Shown in pieces: positions 57,408 through 64,000 of a stretch of DNA of 64,000 bases. The translations under genes and the position numbers were made by a program. The notes beneath the pieces were generated by a model, which saw nothing but the letters and a program-made list of their open reading frames with translations, searched no databases and was not told where the DNA came from. How positions within the stretch are numbered: position 1 is the first letter of the stretch; each line of letters begins with the position of its first letter. This DNA comes from Paracoccaceae bacterium (lineage in GTDB: Bacteria > Pseudomonadota > Alphaproteobacteria > Rhodobacterales > Rhodobacteraceae). The DNA lies in assembly GCA_027484915.1 (NCBI GenBank), contig JAIXSA010000054.1, positions 45,532 through 109,531 of the forward strand, written 5' to 3'.

Positions 57408-58235
57408 TCACGACAGCTCGAGCCGCTGGCGATGGGTGCCGTTCACCGCTGCGTCAAGGATCTGCGCCAGGATGACGCTGACCACGACCGAGAAAAGCGC
57501 AAGCTCGATAAACGTGATCCGCAGCGACTGGCCGATGATGATCGCCAGCGGATGCGCGAGGATGATCCACGTCGACATGCGGCCGCACCAGTCCGAGGTC
57601 GGCGTCGCGGGCAGGCGGTTCGCCATGCAGAAAAGTGCAAGCGCCGTGCCGACGAAGATCGTTATGTTGTCCGGCGCGGGGCGGCCTAGGAACAGGATCG
57701 TCGAACTGAGCACCAGCGCCACGACGGCCAGCCGCCATCCCCAGGCCAAGTAGGCGATACCGACCAGGACCGGCAGGATCCCAAAGCTCCACAAACCGAA
57801 GGGCAGCGCTTCCGGCGTACCCTGGACCGCCATGAAGATCGCAACCAGCAGCGCCGTCCCCAGCGAGGCGATGGGATTCTGGAACCAGGGGGCGAGGACC
57901 GAGGCGAGGAAGGCGAAGGGCAGGATCCACAGGTGGTACCAGGTGCCGGTGAGGAGCATGTAGTTCTGCCACCAGCCAAGGGGCGGCGCGTGCAACTTGA
58001 GGGCCTGCGCGATCTGGACCACGGCGAAGACCGCCGACCAGATGAGGAACGGCAGCAGAAGCCGCCGTGCCTTCGTGGCGACGCTTTCGCTGATGGGAAG
58101 TGTCAGGATGATCAGAAGGAACGGCACCGACAGGTAGGCGATCCGGTTGCCGGGTGCCTGGCTGAAGAACCAGACAAGGCCAAGCGCTGCCAGGAACCGG
58201 CCATAGTCGATCAACCCGTTGCGCTCTGCCGTCAC
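57408..58235 (-). CDS. Acyltransferase-3-like integral membrane protein (GTG start proposed)
   Basis: IDYGRFLAALGLVWFFSQAPGNRIAYLSVPFLLIILTLPISESVATKARRLLLPFLIWS; about 8 TM segments. Confidence 0.8.
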   Translation of the reverse strand: MTAERNGLIDYGRFLAALGLVWFFSQAPGNRIAYLSVPFLLIILTLPISESVATKARRLLLPFLIWSAVFAVVQIAQALKLHAPPLGWWQNYMLLTGTWYHLWILPFAFLASVLAPWFQNPIASLGTALLVAIFMAVQGTPEALPFGLWSFGILPVLVGIAYLAWGWRLAVVALVLSSTILFLGRPAPDNITIFVGTALALFCMANRLPATPTSDWCGRMSTWIILAHPLAIIIGQSLRITFIELALFSVVVSVILAQILDAAVNGTHRQRLELS

Positions 58236-58372
58236 GACTGCGTTCCCCACTGCCGACGCAGCACCAGTGTGCGCCGAAATTGCTTTTGAATCCAGTGGGT
58301 AATGCGGCACCCGGCATCGGGGAGGCTGCCGTTTGCAATGCAACCCTTGGTTAGCGCAGATACCGCCGCCGC

Positions 58373-59677
58373 TTAGGCCGGAACCGGGGCGCCAGCCAGG
58401 GGCTGCTGGCCCCTGCGACCGTCGCGCAGATAGCGGGCATAGCCAAGGTCGGCGGCCTCGATCTGGGCCCGGCGACCGCTGACGATGTCGGCCAGCACCC
58501 GACCCGAACCTGCGGCCATCGTCCAGCCCAGCGTGCCGTGACCGGTGTTCAGGAACAGGTTGGCGATGGGCGAGCGACCGACGATCGGGGTGCCATCGGG
58601 CGTCATCGGGCGCAGGCCGCACCAGAACTTTGCCTGGGACTGGTCGCCGGCACCTCCGAACAGGTCCTCGACCGAATGGGTCAGGGTGGCCTGGCGCTTC
58701 GGCGACAGGCTGTGGTCGAAGCCTGCGATCTCGGCCATGCCACCGACGCGGATGCGGTCGCCCAGACGGGTGATGGCGATCTTGTGGGTTTCGTCCATCA
58801 CGGTCGACACCGGGGCGCGCGCGTCGTCCACGATCGGGACGGTGATCGAGTAGCCCTTGACCGGGTAGACCGGCAGCTTGATCCCGAAGTCACGCACCAG
58901 CATCGGCGAATAGGACCCCAGCGCCACCACGAAGGCATCCGCGGTGACCCGGCCTTCCGAGGTGTGGACGGCAGTGATCCGGCCCATGTTCGCCTCAAGC
59001 CGGCCGATGGAGACGCCGTGGCGGAAGGTGACACCCAGGGCGCGCGCCATGTCGGCGAGGGATTGGGTGAACTTGAAGCAATCGCCGGTCTCGTCCCCCG
59101 GCAGGCGCAGGCCACCGGCGATCTTGGCCTTGGCCGAGGCGAGGCCCGGCTCGGCGGCAACGCAGGCGTCGGCATCCAGAACCTCGAACGGGACGCCGTC
59201 TGCCTTGAGGACCGCGATGTCCTTTTCCGCCGCCGCGACCTGCTTTTCGGTGCGGAAGAGCTGGAGCGTCCCTTGGGTGCGTTCGTCGTAAGTGATGCCA
59301 GTCTCGGCCCGCAGTTCCATCAGGCAATCGCGGGAGTATTCGGCCAACCGGACCATGCGCGACTTGTTGACGGCATAGGCCGAAGCCGTGCAGTTCATCA
59401 GCATCCGCGCCATCCACGACAGCTTTGCCCAGTCGGGACGCGGCTGGATGATCAGCGGCGCATGTTCCATGAACATCCACTTCAGGGCCTTCATCGGGAT
59501 GCCGGGGGCGGCCCAGGGCGAGGAATAGCCGGGGCTGATCTCGCCTGCGTTGGCGAAGGAGGTTTCAAGCGCGGCTGCGGGCTGGCGGTCGATCACAGTG
59601 ACCTCGTGCCCTGCCTTGGCCAGATACCAGGCCGACGTCACCCCGATCACACCCGCGCCAAGAACAATGACTTTCAT
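58373..59677 (-). CDS. dadA: D-amino acid dehydrogenase small-subunit family (DadA)
   Basis: [88 protein letters not shown]. Confidence 0.95.
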   Translation of the reverse strand: MKVIVLGAGVIGVTSAWYLAKAGHEVTVIDRQPAAALETSFANAGEISPGYSSPWAAPGIPMKALKWMFMEHAPLIIQPRPDWAKLSWMARMLMNCTASAYAVNKSRMVRLAEYSRDCLMELRAETGITYDERTQGTLQLFRTEKQVAAAEKDIAVLKADGVPFEVLDADACVAAEPGLASAKAKIAGGLRLPGDETGDCFKFTQSLADMARALGVTFRHGVSIGRLEANMGRITAVHTSEGRVTADAFVVALGSYSPMLVRDFGIKLPVYPVKGYSITVPIVDDARAPVSTVMDETHKIAITRLGDRIRVGGMAEIAGFDHSLSPKRQATLTHSVEDLFGGAGDQSQAKFWCGLRPMTPDGTPIVGRSPIANLFLNTGHGTLGWTMAAGSGRVLADIVSGRRAQIEAADLGYARYLRDGRRGQQPLAGAPVPA

Positions 59678-59934
59678 CCGACCCATCCCGATCCTGCGTT
59701 CGATGCGATGGAAGATATGCCGGGTGCAGCGGGATTTCTTGGGGATTATTCGCACTTCTTCATCCCATTGAACAATATTCTTCGCCATATTCGCAGATTT
59801 TGCGCAACTTACTTCGATGATGCAGGAATTCTCCGCACGATCCGCTGTCACGGGCCTTCACAGGCTCGGCACGTCCTTGCAACAGACCCTGGGGCGGGGG
59901 TGCATCCGGCGCAGGTGGTCGCTATATTGACCGG

Positions 59935-60534
59935 ATGAACCGTCGTCTTGCCCTTCTGGCCCCGCTCGCCTTCCTGCTGCCGTTCCCTGCGGCGGCGGAA
60001 AAGATCTCGCTTGCAACACTGTCGGACTACCTGAACAGCCTGACGACGGTGGAGTCCGACTTCACGCAGGTGAACTCGGATGGGTCGATCTCGACCGGGA
60101 AGATCTACATCCACCGCCCCGGCCGCGTGCGCTTTGAATATTCGCCGCCGGACCGCAGCCTGGTGATCGCGGGCGGCCAGCAGGTGGCGATCTTTGACGC
60201 CAAGTCGAACCAGCCGCCCGAGCAGTATCCGCTGAAGCGGACGCCGCTGAGCCTGATCCTGGGCAGTGACATCGACCTGGGGCGCGCAGCGATGGTGGTC
60301 GGGCACAGCGACGATGGCACCTCGACCCGGGTGACGATGCAGGATCCCGAGAACCCCGAGTACGGCAGTATCGAGCTGGTCTTCACCGACAACCCGGTCG
60401 AGCTGCGCCAGTGGATCATCACCGACGACCTTGGCGCGCAGACCACGGTGATCCTGGGCGAGATGACGAAGGGTGGCACGTTGGGGGCGAGCCTCTTCGA
60501 CATCACAGCCGAGAAAACAAAGCGCGGCGGCTAA
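59935..60534 (+). CDS. lolA: Outer-membrane lipoprotein carrier LolA family
   Basis: Signal peptide; LSDYLNSLTTVESDFTQVNSDGSISTGKIYIHRPGRVRFEYSPPDRSLVIAGGQQVAIFD. Confidence 0.92.
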   Translation: MNRRLALLAPLAFLLPFPAAAEKISLATLSDYLNSLTTVESDFTQVNSDGSISTGKIYIHRPGRVRFEYSPPDRSLVIAGGQQVAIFDAKSNQPPEQYPLKRTPLSLILGSDIDLGRAAMVVGHSDDGTSTRVTMQDPENPEYGSIELVFTDNPVELRQWIITDDLGAQTTVILGEMTKGGTLGASLFDITAEKTKRGG

Positions 60535-60581
60535 GGGTCGTCCCGGCGTAAGGTCGGCGATACGCCCACAGTCCGTTCAGG

Positions 60582-61163
60582 TCAGCGGCAGTAGGCCAGT
60601 TGCTCGCGGTACATCTCGGACCTTGCGCCCACCGCGGCAGCGACTTCGACCAGCCAGGGCTTGTCCAGATAGGACTGGCTGGCATAGCCGGTCCGGCCCT
60701 CGTGATAGGCCAGGTACTGCGCCTCGGCGTCCGCCTTTGAGATTCCAAGGCTGCGGCTGGATTCGTCCATGTACCAGCCCATGAAATCGGTCGCGTCCGC
60801 GATGTCGTCGCGCTTGGCCCGGCGGCCGCCGGCGCTTTCCTGATATTCCTCCCAGGTCGCGTTCAGCGCCTGGCTGTAACCATAAGCGGTGCTTTGCCGG
60901 CCCATCGGGATGACACCCAGCGCAAAGGTGTGCGGCGTGCGCGCGTTGCCCACAAACTTCGATTCCTGGTAGATCGTCGCCATCTGGACGTGGACGGGAA
61001 TGCCCCAGCGCCGCTCGGTCCGCTCCATCGCCCGAAGATACTTCGGCCGTTCGCGGATGATCGCGCACGCGTCGTCCAACTGCCTCGGCGCCGAGTAGTT
61101 GCCCCCGCCCCCGCAGGACGCAAGACAAAGGACCACCAGCGACGCACGGAGAAACCTGCTCAT
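60582..61163 (-). CDS. Lysozyme-like/SLT-type transglycosylase lipoprotein
   Basis: Lipobox LCLASC; YQESKFVGNARTP...AYGYSQALNATWEEYQESAG. Confidence 0.87.
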   Translation of the reverse strand: MSRFLRASLVVLCLASCGGGGNYSAPRQLDDACAIIRERPKYLRAMERTERRWGIPVHVQMATIYQESKFVGNARTPHTFALGVIPMGRQSTAYGYSQALNATWEEYQESAGGRRAKRDDIADATDFMGWYMDESSRSLGISKADAEAQYLAYHEGRTGYASQSYLDKPWLVEVAAAVGARSEMYREQLAYCR

Positions 61164-61376
61164 CTGCCCCTCGTGCACTTTTCTTTTGCTGGCAGATTAG
61201 CTTATTCGCTGCGGGGATGAAATGGGGATTGCCGGAAGCGCCCATCAGAAACCCGCGAGGTGCCCGCCTTCCGGAGGACTGTCGGGGTCTGGCCCACAGA
61301 CTGTTTCCCGTCGGACGGCGACACGAAGTGGACAGATTTCCTCCAAAGGCGTAAAGAAAATTCGGGGGATTGTGCC

Positions 61377-61703
61377 ATGCAGACGACGCACGCCAAGTAC
61401 CATATCGGACAGGTGCTCCGTCACCGGAAACATCCGTTTCGGGGTGTGGTTTTTGACGTCGATGCGATGTTCTCGAACACCGAAGAATGGTACGACAACA
61501 TCCCCGAGGACAGCCGTCCCTCGAAGGACCAGCCGTTCTATCACCTCTTGGCGGAAAACGGCCAAAGCTACTACGTCGCCTATGTCTCGGAGCAGAACCT
61601 GGTCCCGGATGAAACGGGCGAACCGGTGGATCACCCTGACCTTGGCGACCTGTTCGGCGATTTCGAGGATGGCCGGTATCCGGTGACGTTCCAGCTGAAC
61701 TGA
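61377..61703 (+). CDS. hspQ: Heat shock protein HspQ
   Basis: YHIGQVLRHRKHPFRGVVFDVDAMFSNTEEWY...QPFYHLLAENGQSYYVAYVSEQNLVPDETGEPVDHP. Confidence 0.94.
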   Translation: MQTTHAKYHIGQVLRHRKHPFRGVVFDVDAMFSNTEEWYDNIPEDSRPSKDQPFYHLLAENGQSYYVAYVSEQNLVPDETGEPVDHPDLGDLFGDFEDGRYPVTFQLN

Positions 61704-61773
61704 CCGGTCGGCGCTTACCAGTTGTTCACCCTTTGACCGTAGCCTGCGGCGAAGGCCAGTGAAGGGGTGCCAA

Positions 61774-62115
61774 ATGCAACTGCAGACACAGACCAGATCC
61801 AAGGTGATCGCAGTGACGGTGATCGAAGACCGGATCGACGCCGCGACGGCGATCCAGTTCAAGGAAAAGATGCGGGAGGTGACGAAGGCCGGTCCGCCCC
61901 GGGTCGTCCTGGACCTTTGCCGCGTCCAGTTCCTCGATTCTTCCGGCCTCGGTGCCATCGTGGCGGTGAAGAAGATGCTTGGCCCCGACCGGGTTTTGGA
62001 ACTGGCCGGGCTGACCCCCACGGTGGAAAAGGTGTTCCGCCTGACGCGGATGGACAGCATCTTCTACATCCACCCCTCGGTCGAGGTGGCCGTCGCGCAT
62101 GCTGCCAGCGCGTGA
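61774..62115 (+). CDS. STAS-domain anti-sigma factor antagonist (RsbV/SpoIIAA-like)
   Basis: VVLDLCRVQFLDSSGLGAIVAVKKML. Confidence 0.92.
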   Translation: MQLQTQTRSKVIAVTVIEDRIDAATAIQFKEKMREVTKAGPPRVVLDLCRVQFLDSSGLGAIVAVKKMLGPDRVLELAGLTPTVEKVFRLTRMDSIFYIHPSVEVAVAHAASA

Positions 62116-62551
62116 TCCGGACCGACGGGGGGACGGGCTGCACCTGGTCTTTATGGCCAGCCCCCCTGCCGTACGGGACAGTCTGGCGCAGATGCTTGCC
62201 GCCCAGCCGTTGCGGGACCTGTCGCCCGACGGGCGCGGCACGGCCGAACTGGTGCTGGCCGAGGTGCTGAACAACATCGCAGAACATTCCTATCCTGTCG
62301 CACCGGGCCCGGTGTCGGTCACGCTGACGCCGGTCGATGGTGGAACGCAGTGCCTGGTGGTGGACCAGGGCGTCCCCATGCCCGGCGGTCACCTGCCGGA
62401 AGGCCACCTGCCCAGCGCCGACACCGCGCTGGAAGATCTGCCCGAGGGCGGCTTCGGCTGGCACCTGATCTACAGCCTGACACAGGATATGGCCTACGTC
62501 AGGATCCACGGTTCCAACCGGCTTAGCTTCCTGCTGCCCCGCGACAGCTAG
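62099..62551 (+). CDS. GHKL ATPase, anti-sigma factor kinase (RsbW/SpoIIAB-like)
   Basis: N box ELVLAEVLNNIAEHSY, G1 VVDQGVPMP, G2 LPEGGFGWHLIYSL; overlaps the STAS gene by 17 nt. Confidence 0.9.
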   Translation: MLPARDPDRRGDGLHLVFMASPPAVRDSLAQMLAAQPLRDLSPDGRGTAELVLAEVLNNIAEHSYPVAPGPVSVTLTPVDGGTQCLVVDQGVPMPGGHLPEGHLPSADTALEDLPEGGFGWHLIYSLTQDMAYVRIHGSNRLSFLLPRDS

Positions 62552-62650
62552 ACCGTTCGAATTCTTCGGATGCGTCGCACCCCTGCCACACCGCCGTCGC
62601 GCTTTTGCCGGTGCGGACCCGGAAACGGAAAGTGCGGCGATCGACGCTGC

Positions 62651-62698
62651 CCCCTGGCGTGCGGATCCTCAGTCCCACCCTCTCCCGGACGCCAGGGG
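62651..62698 (+). terminator. Terminator-like hairpin between the rsbW-like gene and gamma-glutamyltransferase
   Basis: CCCCTGGCGT ... ACGCCAGGGG; perfect 10-bp stem, 28-nt loop, followed by TCCTTTCCCC. Confidence 0.5.
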
Positions 62699-62762
62699 TC
62701 CTTTCCCCTTGGCATCCTGCGGTCCGCGCCCTAGCTTCGCCCCATCTGCTATCGGGGGAACG

Positions 62763-64000
62763 ATGCGCGACCTTCACTTGCCTGGCCGTTCGGCCGTCTA
62801 TGCCAAGAACGGCCTTTGCGCCACCTCGCATCCCATCGCGGCCCAGGTCGCCATCGAGGTGCTGAAGTCAGGCGGCAACGCAGCCGATGCGGCCATCGCC
62901 GGGGCGCTGGTCCTGGGGATCGCCGAACCGCAGATGACCGGGATCGGTGGCGATTGCTTCGTCCTTCTCAAGCCCGCCGGGTCGGAGGAGATCGTTGCGC
63001 TGAACGGCTCGGGTCGTGCACCGAAGGGGCTGAACGCCGCCGACCTGCGCGCGCGCGGGCTGACCGCCATGCCGATCCAGGCCATCGAGGCGGTCACCCT
63101 GCCCGGGGCCATCGACGCCTTCTGCCGCCTGAGCGCCGACTACGGACTGAAATCCCTGGCCGAGGTCCTTGCCCCCGCCATCCACTATGCCGAGGAAGGC
63201 ATCCCCGTCGCCCCCCGCGTCGCCTTCGACTGGGCTGACGACCTGCCCTGCCTGAAGGGTGCCGCGCGCGACTTCTACTCGCTTGGCGGCAAGGCGCCCA
63301 GCGTGGGCCAGATCTTCCGCGCCCCCGGCCAGGCCGAAGTCCTGCGCCGCATCGCCAGGGACGGGCGCGCCGGGTTCTACGAAGGCGAAGTGGCCGAGGA
63401 CATGATCACGTCGCTGCAGGCGCTGGGCGGGACGCACACGCTGGACGACCTTGCCGCGACGGGCTGCGACTACACGGCACCGGTCTCCGGCCCCTATCAG
63501 GGGGTTGAACTGGTCGAGCATACGCCGAATGGACAGGGTGCGACGGCGATCCTCTTGCTCAATATCCTCAAGCACTTCGACCTCAAGGCGATGGACCCCT
63601 TCGGCAGCCAGCGCGCCCATGTCGAAGCCGAGGCGACCAAACTTGCCTATGACGCCCGCAACCGCTTCATCGCCGACCCGCACCACACGACGCGGCTGGA
63701 CCACATGCTGTCGCCGGATACGGCGGCCAAGCTTGCCGCGTTGATCGACCCCAAACGCGCGATGCCCGCGGCCGCACCGCTGACCGAAGCGGTGCATCGC
63801 GACACGATCTACATCACCGTGGTCGACCGCGACCGGATGGCGGTGTCGCTGATCTATTCGATCTTCTGGGGCTTCGGCTCGGGCCTTGCGTCCACCAAGT
63901 TCGGGATCAACTTCCAGAACCGCGGCGCGGGCTTCACCTTGGCCGAGGGTCACCCGAACGAGGCCGCCGGGGGCAAGCGCCCGATGCACACGATCATCCC
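62763..64000 (+). CDS. Gamma-glutamyltransferase family protein, 3' end outside window
   Basis: Not in the ORF track because it runs off the edge; hand translation MRDLHLPGRSAVYAKNGLCATSHPIAAQVAIEVLKSGGNAADAAIAGALVLGIAEPQMTGIGGDCFV...VHRDTIYITVVDRDRMAVSLIYSIFWGFGSGL. Confidence 0.93.
   Translation, partial: MRDLHLPGRSAVYAKNGLCATSHPIAAQVAIEVLKSGGNAADAAIAGALVLGIAEPQMTGIGGDCFVLLKPAGSEEIVALNGSGRAPKGLNAADLRARGLTAMPIQAIEAVTLPGAIDAFCRLSADYGLKSLAEVLAPAIHYAEEGIPVAPRVAFDWADDLPCLKGAARDFYSLGGKAPSVGQIFRAPGQAEVLRRIARDGRAGFYEGEVAEDMITSLQALGGTHTLDDLAATGCDYTAPVSGPYQGVELVEHTPNGQGATAILLLNILKHFDLKAMDPFGSQRAHVEAEATKLAYDARNRFIADPHHTTRLDHMLSPDTAAKLAALIDPKRAMPAAAPLTEAVHRDTIYITVVDRDRMAVSLIYSIFWGFGSGLASTKFGINFQNRGAGFTLAEGHPNEAAGGKRPMHTII

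Noticed and set aside
58538-59938. 466-aa plus-strand ORF opposite dadA
   Set aside because: Antisense shadow; DadA motifs on minus strand are unambiguous.
1-64000. Systematic look for tRNA/rRNA genes, CRISPR arrays, prophage, integrase or toxin-antitoxin modules
   Set aside because: No T-loop-like GGTTCRAATCC in a cloverleaf context, no regularly spaced direct repeats, and no integrase, transposase or phage structural protein found by reading; a tRNAscan-SE/Infernal run would be decisive.

Overview
GC-rich alphaproteobacterial chromosome segment, most consistent with Rhodobacterales/Rhodobacteraceae (inferred from gene content and order; not verified by search). It holds about 65 densely packed, mostly housekeeping genes: ybaB-recR, rsmD, ilvD, the ftsEX-plsC operon, accA, nth, a fused FAD-oxidoreductase/SelD, a split mnmC-like pair, rsfS-rlmH, four succinylase-branch lysine genes (dapD, dapE, dapB, a dapC-like aminotransferase), rnr, rsmB, rbfA-truB, rplT-rpmI, pyk, ftsK, lolA, hspQ, an RsbV/RsbW-like pair and a truncated gamma-glutamyltransferase at the right edge. 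I saw no rRNA, tRNA, CRISPR array, prophage or transposase. The least explained signals are: (1) at least four families of short dispersed palindromic repeats at gene boundaries, some of which supply coding sequence or stop codons to neighbouring genes; (2) SelD fused to a flavoprotein next to wobble-uridine tRNA modification genes; (3) a Ser/Thr kinase with an apparent C-terminal Roadblock/LC7 domain; (4) a four-fold internally repeated membrane protein; (5) an acyltransferase-3-like protein lacking the motif histidine; (6) rsfS, which may start at a non-canonical codon. All family calls come from reading the sequence and were not confirmed with HMM or BLAST searches.
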